Origin: Seohaeicola zhoushanensis
Lineage (GTDB): Bacteria > Pseudomonadota > Alphaproteobacteria > Rhodobacterales > Rhodobacteraceae
Assembly (NCBI RefSeq): GCF_014656415.1
Contig: NZ_BNCJ01000019.1
Coordinates: forward strand, 18,468 to 82,467
Length of the DNA stretch: 64,000 bases
Direction of reading: 5' to 3'
Position 1 is the first letter of the stretch. Each line of letters begins with the position of its first letter. The notes under the pieces are model-generated. The model searched no databases, was not told where the DNA came from, and saw nothing but the letters and a program-made list of their open reading frames with translations. This document shows, piece by piece, positions 1 to 8,560 of the stretch. The translations under genes and the position numbers were made by a program.

Positions 1-888
1 ACCGATACCGCTTTCCCGTATCACCGCGACCCGCGCAAGGGGACGGATGTGTCCGCCGAGGAACGGCAGGCCCTGTTCGCGAAGCTTTATGACCAACCGG
101 GGTACGGTATCTGGCTGAGCGGTTTCAGGGATCTTCTGGTAAGTGCCGAGTCCAACAAATACCTGGCAGATTTCGTCGCCGACAAGATCCGTCAACGGGT
201 GAAGGACCCGGTCACCGCAGAGAAGCTCATTCCGACGGATCACCCGTTCGGCTCCAAGCGCGTGCCGATGGAGACGAACTATTACGAGACCTACAACAAG
301 GACAATGTGCACCTAGTGGACATTCGCGAAGCGCCGATTCAGGAAATCACGCCTCGCGGCATACGGACCAGCGATGGAGAATACGATCTGGATGTCATCA
401 TCTTTGCAACAGGCTTCAACGCAGTGACCGGCGCTCTTGATCGCATTGACATCAGGGGCAAGAACGGCTTGCCGCTGAAGGAGGCCTGGGCTGATGGCCC
501 CGTAACCTTCCTCGGCTTGCAGTCCAAGGGCTTCCCCAACTTTTTCACGCTCGTGGGTCCGCACAACGGATCGACGTTCTGCAATGTTGGTGTCTGTGGA
601 GCCCTTCAGGGCGAATGGGTAACCCGCATGATCAGTTACATGAAGGCGCGCGGCCTGACGCGATCGGAACCGTCTGAAAAGGCGCAGGACAGCTGGACTG
701 AGGAAGTATACCGCGACTTCTCGCGCACCTTGCTGGCAGAGGCCAACGCGTGGTGGGTAAAGGTGGTCGAGAAGCCGGATGGGTCCATCGAGCGCCGCTC
801 GCTTGTCCATGTCGGCGGCGGTCCGGCATATCGTCAACGATCAGAGCAGGTTGCCTACCATGACTACAACGGCTTCGAACTGAGCTGA
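1..888 (+). CDS. Baeyer-Villiger monooxygenase, 3' part (cut by window edge)
   Basis: The reading frame is open from base 1, so the gene begins upstream; 295 residues are visible of an expected 530-600. BVMOs use FAD, NADPH and O2 to turn ketones into esters or lactones. The C-terminal landmarks are present: a YYETYNKDNV-like segment, the conserved DVIIFATGF motif, and the following 'TG-L-I-I-G-G-L-W-GP' substrate-domain pattern with GFPNFF. The N-terminal FAD site and BVMO fingerprint lie outside the window. It is a paralogue of the complete BVMO at 33624-35276, with clear but moderate similarity in this part. Three beta-oxidation-type genes follow on the same strand after about 140 bases. 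The family call is firm; the substrate is unknown. Confidence 0.9.
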   Translation, partial: TDTAFPYHRDPRKGTDVSAEERQALFAKLYDQPGYGIWLSGFRDLLVSAESNKYLADFVADKIRQRVKDPVTAEKLIPTDHPFGSKRVPMETNYYETYNKDNVHLVDIREAPIQEITPRGIRTSDGEYDLDVIIFATGFNAVTGALDRIDIRGKNGLPLKEAWADGPVTFLGLQSKGFPNFFTLVGPHNGSTFCNVGVCGALQGEWVTRMISYMKARGLTRSEPSEKAQDSWTEEVYRDFSRTLLAEANAWWVKVVEKPDGSIERRSLVHVGGGPAYRQRSEQVAYHDYNGFELS

Positions 889-1027
889 TGTCCCTACCCT
901 TGGGCGCTCGCCGTTTCGGGTGCACTGTTGATCCGGCGATGTCGGGCCGCACCGTCGCAAGTGCCGTGCGCAAGAGACTTAGAATGTCCTTCGTCCATTC
1001 TCCAATTCACGTCCTTTCGGAGCGTCC

Positions 1028-1801
1028 ATGACCTACGAGACCATTCTGGCGGAGCACAGGGGCCGCGTATTGTTGATCACCCTGAATCGTCCTGAGGTAT
1101 TGAACGCCCTCAACGCGACCATGGCTGGCGAGATCGTCGAAGCCTTGGTCGCGGCGGAAATCGATGACGCGATTGGCTGCATCGTGATCACCGGGTCGGA
1201 CAAGGCCTTCGCAGCTGGCGCGGACATCAAGGAGATGCAGCCGAAGGGGTTCGCCGAGGTCTATGTGGCGGATCAGTTCGGCCTCTGGGACCGGGTGCCG
1301 ATGCTGCGCAAGCCGGTGATCGCGGCGGTGTCGGGCTATGCGCTCGGCGGCGGATGCGAACTGGCGATGATGTGCGACTTCATCCTGTGTTCGGACACCG
1401 CGCGCTTCGGCCAGCCCGAGGTCAAGCTGGGGATCATGCCCGGCATGGGCGGCACTCAGCGCCTGACGCGCCTGGTCGGGCAGGCCAAGGCGATGGAAAT
1501 GAACCTGACCGGGCGCATGATGACCGCCGAAGAGGCCGAACGTGCCGGCCTCGTCAGCCGTGTCGTTCCGTCAGCCGAACTGCTGGACGAGGCCTTGAAG
1601 GTGGCCGAAACCATCGCGGGCATGTCCCTACCCTCGACCATGTCGATCCGCGATGCCACCCGACGCAGCCAGGAAATTTCTCTGGCCGAAGGCGTCCGGT
1701 ACGAACGGCGGCTTCTGCAGGCTCTGTTCGGCACTGATGACAAGGCCGAGGGCATGATCGCCTTTATCGAGAAGCGCAAACCCGTCTTCAAGCATCGCTG
1801 A
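1028..1801 (+). CDS. Enoyl-CoA hydratase/isomerase family protein
   Basis: This 257-residue crotonase-fold protein would hydrate a 2-enoyl-CoA in the cytoplasm. The oxyanion-hole region AAGADIKEM lies near residues 62-70, and GGGCELAM and FGQPEVKLG carry the two glutamates (about E111 and E131) that act as acid/base in the hydratases. Both glutamates are present, so hydratase activity is more likely than isomerase-only activity. The ATG at 1028 is preceded by GGAG at good spacing. The gene sits 18 bases before a thiolase and next to a hydroxyacyl-CoA dehydrogenase, so the three encode consecutive beta-oxidation steps acting on a product of the BVMO upstream (inference). Length is normal for the family. 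Confidence 0.92.
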   Translation: MTYETILAEHRGRVLLITLNRPEVLNALNATMAGEIVEALVAAEIDDAIGCIVITGSDKAFAAGADIKEMQPKGFAEVYVADQFGLWDRVPMLRKPVIAAVSGYALGGGCELAMMCDFILCSDTARFGQPEVKLGIMPGMGGTQRLTRLVGQAKAMEMNLTGRMMTAEEAERAGLVSRVVPSAELLDEALKVAETIAGMSLPSTMSIRDATRRSQEISLAEGVRYERRLLQALFGTDDKAEGMIAFIEKRKPVFKHR

Positions 1802-1819
1802 ACTGAACCCGAGGTTACC

Positions 1820-2995
1820 ATGACCGACATCTTGCTACTGTCCGGCGCCCGGACCGCCATCGGAAGCTTCGGCGGCAGTTTGTCGTCGCTTCCGCCGTCG
1901 CGTCTCGGCGCCATCGTCGCCAAGGCTGCGATTGATCGGGCCGGACTCTCCGCCGACCGCATCGGAACCACGGTCTTCGGCAATGTCATCAATACCGAAC
2001 CGCGCGACATGTACCTGTCGCGAATTGCCGCACTCGAAGCCGGAGTGCCCGACACCAGCCCCGCAATGAACGTGAACCGTCTTTGCGGCAGCGGCGTACA
2101 GGCCATCGTGTCCGCCGCCCAGATCCTGATTTCGGGCGAAGCGGAGTTTGCGCTGGCAGGCGGTGCCGAGTGCATGAGCCGGGCGCCCTATGCCCTCCCG
2201 CAGGTCCGCTTTGGACAGAAGATGGGGGATGCCGTCGCGACCGACATGCTGGTCGGCACGCTGACCTGTCCCTTCGGAACTGGTCACATGGGTGTCACAG
2301 CAGAAAACGTGGCGACCGAACAACAGATAAGCCGCACGGATCAGGATGCCTTTGCGCTGGAGAGCCAGAGCCGTGCGGGCCGCGCCATCGCGGAGGGACG
2401 GTTCAAGACAGAGATCGTGCCGGTCGAGATCGCCTCCAGACGCGGCACGGTTGTCTTCGATACCGATGAGCACCCCAAGGCGACGACGCCGGAGAAACTC
2501 GCGGCCCTGCCTCCAGCATTTGCGAGGGACGGATCTGTGACCGCCGGAAATGCCTCTGGCATCAACGACGGAGCGGCCGCGCTGGTACTTGCACGTGAAA
2601 GTGCAGTCACCGGCGACGGCCTGACACCCAAAGCCCGCATCGTCGGCTTCGCGACCGCCGGCGTCCGGCCTGATGTGATGGGCTACGGCCCCATTCCGGC
2701 AGTGACGCGGCTATGTGAACGTACCGGGCTCCGGACGGACGACTTTGACGTGATCGAGTCCAACGAAGCGTTCGCCGCGCAGGCGATTGCCGTCAATCGC
2801 GGCCTTTCGCTCGACCCGGAGAAGGTCAATCCGAACGGCGGCGCGATCGCGCTTGGTCATCCCGTCGGGGCAACCGGCGCCATCCTGATCGTGAAGGCGA
2901 TGCATGAGCTCGACCGCATCGGCGGACGGCGGGCGCTAGTGACAATGTGCATCGGCGGTGGTCAGGGGATCGCCCTGGCACTCGAACGACTTTGA
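1820..2995 (+). CDS. Acetyl-CoA acyltransferase (thiolase)
   Basis: This 391-residue thiolase would cleave a 3-ketoacyl-CoA with CoA to give acetyl-CoA and a shortened acyl-CoA. The catalytic set is complete: nucleophile Cys in NRLCGSG (about C89), His in [14 protein letters not shown] (about H347), and the second Cys in MCIGGGQG (about C377). The length matches the degradative and biosynthetic thiolases; sequence alone does not separate them, but the context (BVMO, hydratase and dehydrogenase on the same strand) argues for degradation. It starts 18 bases after the hydratase and ends 21 bases before the dehydrogenase, so the three genes are probably one transcript. Confidence 0.93.
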   Translation: MTDILLLSGARTAIGSFGGSLSSLPPSRLGAIVAKAAIDRAGLSADRIGTTVFGNVINTEPRDMYLSRIAALEAGVPDTSPAMNVNRLCGSGVQAIVSAAQILISGEAEFALAGGAECMSRAPYALPQVRFGQKMGDAVATDMLVGTLTCPFGTGHMGVTAENVATEQQISRTDQDAFALESQSRAGRAIAEGRFKTEIVPVEIASRRGTVVFDTDEHPKATTPEKLAALPPAFARDGSVTAGNASGINDGAAALVLARESAVTGDGLTPKARIVGFATAGVRPDVMGYGPIPAVTRLCERTGLRTDDFDVIESNEAFAAQAIAVNRGLSLDPEKVNPNGGAIALGHPVGATGAILIVKAMHELDRIGGRRALVTMCIGGGQGIALALERL

Positions 2996-3016
2996 CTCAG
3001 GAACGGGAAGACAGAC

Positions 3017-3778
3017 ATGGACATCAAGGGACTGGCAGCCATCGTGACCGGTGGCGGATCCGGACTGGGCGAAGCGACGTCAGAGGCTCTGGCCGCCGCA
3101 GGGGCAAAAGTTGCCATCCTTGACTTCAACCCTGAGGCCGCACGCGCCGTCGCGGAGCGCATCAACGGGATCGCCTGCCAATGTGACGTTTCCGACGAGG
3201 CCAGCGTCACGGCTGCACTGACTGCGGCAAGCGAAGCGCATGGCACGGCGCGCATCCTCGTGAATTGCGCCGGTGTCGCGCCGGCGCAGAAAATACTGGG
3301 GCGTGACGGCGCGATGCCGCTGGACGCCTACAGGCGCGTCATCGAGGTCAATCTCATCGGTACGTTCAACGTTCTGAAGCAGTTCGCCGCCGCCGCGACG
3401 ACCGCAGAGGCGCTCTCGACGGGCGAACGCGGGGTCGTCGTGAACACGGCCTCCGTCGCCGCTTACGAAGGTCAGATCGGCCAGTCCGCCTACGCGTCTT
3501 CCAAGGCAGGCGTCGTCGGCCTCACGATCACCGCAGCGCGGGAGTTCGCGCGCGACGGGATCCGCGTCTGCACCATCGCTCCGGGCATTTTCGAAACGGC
3601 AATGCTGAAGGGCCTGCCCCAGCCGGCGCAGGACAGCCTGGGCCAGTCGGTTCCCTTCCCTTCGCGCCTCGGACGCCCGGCAGAATTCGCATCTCTCGTG
3701 CTTCACATCGTCGGCAACGAAATGCTGAACGGCGAAACCATCCGCCTGGATGGCGCGATCCGGCTGGCACCGCGGTAG
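3017..3778 (+). CDS. SDR-family 3-hydroxyacyl-CoA dehydrogenase (type II / HSD10-like)
   Basis: This 253-residue short-chain dehydrogenase has the NAD-binding TGGGSGLG motif at residues 11-18, NCAG near 83-86, and the catalytic Ser146, Tyr159 and Lys163 (YASSK). The segment around residues 85-120, with a long loop holding AQKILGRDG and then VNLIGTFNVL, is typical of type II 3-hydroxyacyl-CoA dehydrogenases, which oxidise 3-hydroxyacyl-CoA to 3-ketoacyl-CoA. With the hydratase and thiolase upstream it completes the last three steps of a beta-oxidation cycle. It is the last gene of this block and is followed by a strong inverted repeat. Confidence 0.9.
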   Translation: MDIKGLAAIVTGGGSGLGEATSEALAAAGAKVAILDFNPEAARAVAERINGIACQCDVSDEASVTAALTAASEAHGTARILVNCAGVAPAQKILGRDGAMPLDAYRRVIEVNLIGTFNVLKQFAAAATTAEALSTGERGVVVNTASVAAYEGQIGQSAYASSKAGVVGLTITAAREFARDGIRVCTIAPGIFETAMLKGLPQPAQDSLGQSVPFPSRLGRPAEFASLVLHIVGNEMLNGETIRLDGAIRLAPR

Positions 3779-3793
3779 ATCCGGCGTCCCCTC

Positions 3794-3833
3794 CGCGCGG
3801 CCGCTCCGCGACCCGTCGCGCGGAGCGGCGCGG
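3794..3833. terminator. GC-rich hairpin between convergent genes
   Basis: CCGCTCCGCG (3801-3810) and CGCGGAGCGG (3819-3828) form a perfect 10-bp stem with an 8-base loop, extended by further pairing of CCGCG with CGCGG outside. It lies between the 3' ends of the plus-strand dehydrogenase and the minus-strand livF remnant. There is no T-run, so it may act as a Rho-assisted or bidirectional stop rather than a classical terminator. Confidence 0.5.
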
Positions 3834-3841
3834 CAATTCGG

Positions 3842-4105
3842 TCAGGACACGCCGAGGTGCTTCTGCTTGACGTCCGGGTTGGCGTCGAAATCGTCCCAAC
3901 TGCCGCTGAACACGATGTGGCCGCTGTCGATGACATAGACGATGTCCGTGCAGGCGCGAGAAAACCACACGTTTTGTTCGCACAGGATCAGGGTGCAGTC
4001 ATTGTCGCGGCAGATGCGTTGGACGTCCTGCGCCAGCGCCTCGACGATCACTGGCGCGAGGCCTTCTGTCGGCTCATCCAGAAGCAGCAGCTTGGGGTTG
4101 GTGAT
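3842..4105 (-). pseudogene. 3' remnant of a LivF-type ABC transporter ATPase
   Basis: Read on the minus strand from 4105, this stretch encodes about 87 residues beginning TNPKLLLLDEPTEGLAP. That is the Walker B and D-loop segment of branched-chain amino acid-type ABC ATPases (LivF), followed by the switch region (LILCEQN) and a normal C-terminus. The Walker A and signature motifs are missing because the frame runs into the end of an IS3-type element at 4106. It is not a copy of the LivF at 27870-28604, as the C-terminal sequences differ. A second branched-chain-type transporter therefore once existed here and has been destroyed. Confidence 0.85.
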
Positions 4106-4980
4106 TGACCTGAGACCCGTTTCTTCCTCCAGTTTGAAGTAGAGTCCGCTCCAACCAGGAGACGGACAATGAAGCGATCAAGGTTCACGGAAGAGCAGAT
4201 CATCGGGATGCTGAAGGAGCAGGAGGCCGGCATGGCGACGGCCGATGTCTGCCGCAAACATGGGGTCAGCACGGCGACGTTCTACAAATACAAGGCGCGG
4301 TTCGGCGGGCTTGAGGTGTCTGATGCTCGACGGCTCAAGGCGCTCGAGGACGAGAACTCGAAGCTGAAGAAGCTGTTGGCGGAAGCCATGCTGGACATCG
4401 CGATCCTGAAGGATGTCGCGTCGCGAAAGTGGTAGCGCCCGGCGTCAGGCGGGAAGCGGTGGAGCACGTCGTGGCAGTCCACGGGGTGAGCCAGCGTCGG
4501 GCGTGCCAGGCACTGGCGGTGGACCGGTCGAGCGTGCGCTATCGCAGCGTGCGGCCAGACGATGCCGAGGCGAGGGCCGCGATGAAGGCCGTCGCGGCCG
4601 AGAGGCGGCGGTTCGGCTATCGCCGCATCCACGTGATGCTGGACCGGCAGGGGATTGTGATGAACCTGAAGAAGCTCAGGCGGCTCCATCGCGAGGAGAA
4701 GCTCCAGGTGCGCCGCCGGGGCGGCCGGAAGCGGGCCCTGGGAACGCGCAGGCCGATGCTCGTGCCGGATGCGCCGAACCAGCGTTGGAGCCTGGACTTC
4801 GTGAGCGATGCGCTGACGGATGGCCGCCGGTTCCGAGTTCTGGCGGTGGTCGACGACTACAGCCGGGAATGCCTGGCGCTGGTGGCGGACACCTCGCTCT
4901 CCGGCCTTCGCGTCGTGCGAGAGCTCGATGCGCTGATCACGCTGCGCGGCCGACCGGCGATGGTGGTCTCGAACAACGTC
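4106..4980 (+). mobile_element. IS3-family insertion sequence, right part lost
   Basis: The left end is placed at TGACCTGAGACCC (from 4106), exactly where the livF reading frame breaks off. The element carries orfA (4169-4435) and the first two thirds of orfB. At about 4979 the orfB sequence stops matching its family and unrelated DNA begins, so the right end and right inverted repeat are missing. The copy cannot move by itself. The exact right breakpoint is estimated from loss of protein similarity. Confidence 0.8.
4169..4435 (+). CDS. IS3-family transposase OrfA
   Basis: This 88-residue protein is the DNA-binding subunit of an IS3-type transposase. Residues 1-55 form the HTH domain (FTEEQIIGMLKEQEAG, then VCRKHGVSTATFYKYK), and residues 58-80 are a leucine-zipper-like stretch (LKALEDENSKLKKLL) that mediates multimerisation in the family. 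The end overlaps the start of orfB by 7 bases in another frame, as expected for the programmed frameshift that makes the OrfAB fusion. OrfA looks intact, but its partner is broken. Confidence 0.9.
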   Translation: MKRSRFTEEQIIGMLKEQEAGMATADVCRKHGVSTATFYKYKARFGGLEVSDARRLKALEDENSKLKKLLAEAMLDIAILKDVASRKW

Positions 4981-5007
4981 CTATGTTGGGAAGATTTTGC
5001 TGCTTAG
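4429..5007 (+). pseudogene. IS3-family transposase OrfB, truncated
   Basis: About 183 residues match IS3-type OrfB: an HTH_21-like region (RRFGYRRIHVML) and the start of the integrase core with the first catalytic aspartate in NQRWSLDFVSD. Intact OrfB proteins run to about 270-290 residues. Here the sequence breaks just where the second catalytic aspartate is expected: VVS-N-N is seen instead of VVSDNG, followed by about nine unrelated residues and a stop. The second Asp and the final Glu of the DDE triad are lost, so the product should be inactive. Confidence 0.88.
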
Positions 5008-5049
5008 GTCAGCAGGTCATGGGGCATCCGGTGTTCCGGGTGCCCTGAT

Positions 5050-5385
5050 ATGGTTGCCCAGACGGTCACCGCCGTCAAGAAGCGACAGCACCGGACCAAG
5101 TTGCACAGCACCAATCCCATCGAGCGGCTGAACAAAGAGGTGAAGCGCCGCGCCGACGTCGTCGGCATCTTCCCGAACGAGGCCTCGATCATGCGCCTGA
5201 TCGGCGCGGTCCTCTTCGAGCAGAACGACGAATGGCAGACGGCCAGCCGCTACATGATGGTCGAGGCCTTCGCCCAGATCGACAAGGAGGAGATCGACCC
5301 CATTCTCAGCATCACAACGAAAGCCGCCTGATCATGCCCTCAGGCCATCCGGGAAATTACACCACCTTGACGGACGTGACCACGC
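5050..5385 (+). pseudogene. IS256-family transposase, C-terminal remnant
   Basis: The frame from 5050 to 5331 encodes 93 residues, of which those from about 5086 on (RTKLHSTNPIERLNKEVKRR, then VVGIFPNEASIMRLIGAVL and EQNDEWQ) are the characteristic C-terminal end of IS256/Mutator-type transposases. The catalytic residues of these enzymes lie upstream and are absent. After the stop, TTGACGGACGTGACC (5367-5381) looks like the right terminal region of such an element and abuts a caiB fragment. This is therefore the right end of an IS256-type element that had inserted into a caiB-like gene and then lost most of its length. Confidence 0.82.
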
Positions 5386-5594
5386 TCTCCGAAGTGATGG
5401 AAGACGAGAACATGCACGCCCGCGGGTCGCTGCAATATCAGGACCACCCCGAGCTGGGCCGCATCGTCGTCCAGCACTCCCCCCTGCGCTACGACGGCAC
5501 CCCGCTGGCCACGCTGGAGCCGAGCCACGAGCTGGGCGCGGATACGGACAGGGTGCTGGCGGAGGTTGCGCGCCGACGATCCCGGCCGAGCTAG
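5382..5594 (+). pseudogene. 3' remnant of a CaiB/BaiF CoA-transferase gene
   Basis: About 70 codons encode the C-terminal end of a CaiB/BaiF CoA-transferase (EVMEDENMHARGSLQ, then DHPELGRIVVQHSPLRY). Bases 5382-5570 align without gaps to 19921-20109, the end of the intact CaiB gene at 18940-20139, with about 22 differences in 189 bases (about 88% by eye). Most differences are at third codon positions, so the fragment is the end of a paralogous gene that evolved under selection before it was broken, not a recent copy. The IS256 remnant precedes it directly. Confidence 0.85.
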
Positions 5595-5623
5595 ACAAAA
5601 GACCTGCCTGCGTTCCGAGAAAG

Positions 5624-6682
5624 TCAGTCCCGGGTCAGCGTGCGATGCGCCAGAAGTCCGTCCTTCAGGACCGGCTGAAGTTCGCCGCGCCGGACCAGAC
5701 GATTGACATGCGCCAGCGTCTCGGTGAAGGCAAAGCTCATCTGGTGCGCATCCAGCTTGCGGGTGAACAGCACCGGAACGAGGTCGGCCACGGTCTTCGG
5801 AGCATCCGAACAGGCCTTCCGGATCAGGTCGCACCTGTGCTCGTGATGCTCTTCCAGTTCGGCCGTGCGGGTGTGCAACCCCCTGAAGGGCCGCCGGTGG
5901 CCGGGCAGAACCAGCACATCGGCAGGAATGTCCTGCCGCAGCTGGCGGAGGCTGCGCAGGAAATGGCCGAGAGGATCGCCGTTCGGATCGGTCGCCGAGA
6001 CGCTGACATTGGGCGAAATCCGCTCGAGCACCTGATCGGCGGCGAAAAGCAGGCCCTCTTCGTGACAGTAGAGCATCACCTGCTCGGCGGCGTGCCCCTC
6101 CCCGGTCAGCACGCGGAATTCGCGCCCGCCGATCATCAGGACGTCGGCCCGCACCAGCCGGTGGAAGGAGCGCGGCAGCGGATGGACCAGCTGAAGGTAT
6201 TCGTTGCCCCGGATCGCCACGATCCCCGCCCCTTCGGCGGACATTCCGTGGCTGACGTAGAAATCGAAGAACTGCCGCGACCCGGTTTCGTTCGGTGCCA
6301 GAGAAATCAGACGGCTTTCGGTAAAGGCCGACAGGCTGGTAAGCAGCGGCGCCTCGAACTTCTCGCACAACCAGCCGGCCAGACCGATGTGATCGGGATG
6401 GACATGGGTCGCGACGACACGGGTGACCGGCGCACCTTTCAGCACGTCGCGCAGGACGATCTCCCAGATTGCGATGGCATCCTTGGTGTTGATGCCGGTG
6501 TCGATGACCGCCCAGCCATCGCCGTCGCGGATGAAGTAGACGTTCACATGATCCAGCAGGAACGGCAGCGGAAAGCGGACCCAGATGATGCCCTCTGCAA
6601 TCTCGACCGGCTCTCCGAAGGCCGGGATGTCCTCGAATGGGAAGGTCAGCGGCGCGCGGGCGGCCTCTCTGGTGTCTGTCAT
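5624..6682 (-). CDS. MBL-fold metallo-hydrolase
   Basis: This 352-residue protein has the metallo-beta-lactamase-fold zinc motif HVHPDH (H93, H95, D97, H98) preceded by AVIDTGINT (about 59-66), with a further metal-site histidine in LTGEGHAAEQ. The C-terminal 90 residues (TVADLVPVLF and HVNRLVRRGEL) look like the winged-helix tail found in LACTB2-type hydrolases. Such enzymes hydrolyse esters, lactones or thioesters; with BVMOs nearby, opening a lactone or releasing a CoA ester is plausible (inference). The ATG is on the minus strand at 6682, diverging from the FadR-type regulator 299 bases away, so it may be under that regulator's control. Confidence 0.88.
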   Translation of the reverse strand: MTDTREAARAPLTFPFEDIPAFGEPVEIAEGIIWVRFPLPFLLDHVNVYFIRDGDGWAVIDTGINTKDAIAIWEIVLRDVLKGAPVTRVVATHVHPDHIGLAGWLCEKFEAPLLTSLSAFTESRLISLAPNETGSRQFFDFYVSHGMSAEGAGIVAIRGNEYLQLVHPLPRSFHRLVRADVLMIGGREFRVLTGEGHAAEQVMLYCHEEGLLFAADQVLERISPNVSVSATDPNGDPLGHFLRSLRQLRQDIPADVLVLPGHRRPFRGLHTRTAELEEHHEHRCDLIRKACSDAPKTVADLVPVLFTRKLDAHQMSFAFTETLAHVNRLVRRGELQPVLKDGLLAHRTLTRD

Positions 6683-6981
6683 CGTCTGTCCAGTCGCAGT
6701 CCGGATCGGCCCGAGGCATGTCCGGAGAATATTCGGATTGTGTTTCGCGCCCTTCGCGCCGGGAAGTCCCGCCGATGCGGTCCCGGACGAGTGTTAGTGA
6801 ATGACCGGTCCAGGGGCAACTGGGATGCGTCCCAGGTCCGTACGGTCTGCATCCCGTGGCGAAGGTCGCCGATCGTCAACCCCTGCGGCACACCTGCCGC
6901 ACAAACCCGAAAAAGTCGCGACCGTTGACACCCGGTCCGAATAATCCGGTATAGGCAAGGCGTGGCAGGCAACCGAAGGGC
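6683..6981. promoter_or_regulatory. Divergent control region with two dyads
   Basis: These 299 bases separate the minus-strand MBL hydrolase from the plus-strand GntR regulator and hold no gene. Two perfect inverted repeats stand out: CTGGGA-TGCG-TCCCAG (6820-6835) and TGCGGCA-CACC-TGCCGCA (6884-6901). A TTGACA at 6925-6930 lies 17 bases before GGTATA (6948-6953), a possible promoter for the regulator. Either dyad could be an operator; autoregulation is common for FadR-type regulators but not shown here. Confidence 0.45.
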
Positions 6982-7719
6982 GTGCGGGACATGCTGGAAA
7001 TCAAACCGGTCCAGACCGAAAAGCTGTTCGAGGTTCTGGCCGCCCAACTGCGCGACGAGATCATGGCGGGAGAGTTCACTTCGGGCGACCTGCTGAGCGA
7101 GAAGTACCTGATGGAGCGGTCGCAGCTCAGCCGCGGGTCCGTCCGCGATGCCCTCCGGGTGCTCGAGGCGCAGGGTCTGGTCGAAACCCGCCGCGGCCGC
7201 AACGGCGGCAGCTTTGTGGTCGAATCCGGCGTGCAGACCATCGTGCAGTCGCTGGACGCCTATCTGCGGAACGGCAATCCGCCGCTGCGCGCGATCATGG
7301 ACACGGTCGAACTTCTTGAGCCCGGACTGGCGCGGCTGGCCGCCCAGAACCGGACGCCCGAGGATATCGACGCGATGCGCGACGCGATTCAGAGCATGGC
7401 GGACACCGACGACCGGACGGAATTTGTCCGGCGGAACTCCGACTGGCACATCGCCATGGCCCGGGCTGCCCACAACCCGATCCTGATGGCGGTCTACCAG
7501 CCGATCGGATCCACCCTTCTGCATCCGCACACAAACGATTTCCTCGATGCCGACATGCGTGCGGTGGTCGTGGCCGCCGCCCGGCGGATTCTGGACGCGA
7601 TCGCCGATGGCGATGCGACGCTGGCCTTCAGCCGCATGCAGAAGCACGTCGACGCCTACCACGCCATTCGCAACGAACTGGACGCGGCGGCATCCGCCAC
7701 GGATCCGACAGAGGGATGA
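6982..7719 (+). CDS. GntR-family (FadR subfamily, FCD domain) regulator
   Basis: This 245-residue regulator has an N-terminal winged HTH (residues about 10-75: LFEVLAAQLRDEIMAGEF, then SQLSRGSVRDALRVLEAQGL and GRNGGSFV) and an all-helical FCD ligand-binding domain (about 90-235) with the DWHIAMARAAHN helix typical of the metal- and acid-binding members. These proteins usually repress catabolic genes until an organic acid is bound. The start used is GTG at 6982; ATG at 6991 is an alternative. It lies 4 bases before an SDR gene and diverges from the MBL hydrolase. The gene is one of three GntR regulators in the window. Confidence 0.92.
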   Translation: MRDMLEIKPVQTEKLFEVLAAQLRDEIMAGEFTSGDLLSEKYLMERSQLSRGSVRDALRVLEAQGLVETRRGRNGGSFVVESGVQTIVQSLDAYLRNGNPPLRAIMDTVELLEPGLARLAAQNRTPEDIDAMRDAIQSMADTDDRTEFVRRNSDWHIAMARAAHNPILMAVYQPIGSTLLHPHTNDFLDADMRAVVVAAARRILDAIADGDATLAFSRMQKHVDAYHAIRNELDAAASATDPTEG

Positions 7720-7723
7720 CGCC

Positions 7724-8464
7724 ATGACCAGACTTCACGGAAAGATCGCCCTTGTCACCGGCGGTGGATCGGGCATCGGCGCGGCCTGCGTCGCACGCTT
7801 CCTTGCCGAAGGGGCCTGCGTCGTCTCGACCGACGTGACAGAGCAGTCCGGCCTGGCCTCCCCGACCTTCCTGCCGCTTGTCCATGACGTGACCGATCCG
7901 GCATCCTGGCAGGACGTGATCGCCCGGACGACCGAGGTCTTCGGCCGGCTCGACATCCTCGTGAACAACGCGGGCGTTTCCATGCGGACGCCCGCGACGA
8001 TCATGGATACCGATTTCGCGGACTGGCGCCGGATCATCGACGTCAATCTCGACGGCGTCTTCCTGGGACTGAAGTACGGGATGCGGGCGATGGCCCCGAC
8101 CGGCGGCGCGATCGTGAACATGGGGTCGATCCACAGCTTCGTCGCCATTCCCAAGGCCGCCGGCTACTGCGCCTCCAAGGGCGGGGTCCTGCTGCTCACG
8201 CGGACCGCGGCGCTGGAAGGCGCGGCGATGACGCCGCCGGTCCGGGTCAATTCGGTCCATCCCGGCTATGTCCGGACACCGCTCGTGGACCACAGGGCCG
8301 ACACCGTTGAGGGCTGGCTGCCCGCGATCGAGGCCAAGATTCCCGCCCGGCGCCTTGCCCGGCCCGAGGAAATCGCCGTCGCGGTCCTGAACCTCGTGAC
8401 GGACGACGCGGCCTACATGACCGGCTCTGCCGTCACCATCGACGGCGGCTACACCATCCTCTAG
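7724..8464 (+). CDS. SDR-family oxidoreductase
   Basis: This 246-residue short-chain dehydrogenase has the cofactor motif TGGGSGIG (12-19), NNAG (81-84), and the catalytic Ser135, Tyr148 and Lys152 (YCASK). The acidic residue after strand 2 (STDVTE) suggests NAD over NADP. It starts 4 bases after the FadR-type regulator, so the two are co-transcribed. The frame stays open upstream into the regulator, but the ATG at 7724 fits the conserved N-terminus. Substrate is unknown; an alcohol or hydroxyacid derived from the local pathway is likely. A 13-bp tandem repeat follows the stop. Confidence 0.9.
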   Translation: MTRLHGKIALVTGGGSGIGAACVARFLAEGACVVSTDVTEQSGLASPTFLPLVHDVTDPASWQDVIARTTEVFGRLDILVNNAGVSMRTPATIMDTDFADWRRIIDVNLDGVFLGLKYGMRAMAPTGGAIVNMGSIHSFVAIPKAAGYCASKGGVLLLTRTAALEGAAMTPPVRVNSVHPGYVRTPLVDHRADTVEGWLPAIEAKIPARRLARPEEIAVAVLNLVTDDAAYMTGSAVTIDGGYTIL

Positions 8465-8490
8465 CGCCTCTGCACCCCGCCTCTGCACCC
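8465..8490. repeat. Perfect 13-bp tandem repeat
   Basis: CGCCTCTGCACCC occurs twice in direct succession (8465-8477 and 8478-8490), right after the SDR stop codon. CCGGAC and GTCCGG nearby (about 8489-8517) could form a weak hairpin. Function not evident. Confidence 0.7.
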
Positions 8491-8560
8491 GGACCGCACG
8501 TCCGCGGCCCCGTCCGGCTGCGCGCTCCGACGAAGAGAAATGGATCCGGCCAACCTAATT

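Noticed and set aside
3842..4105. livF remnant as a part of the LivF gene at 27870
   Set aside because: The C-terminal sequences differ clearly, so it is a different paralogue and not a copied fragment.
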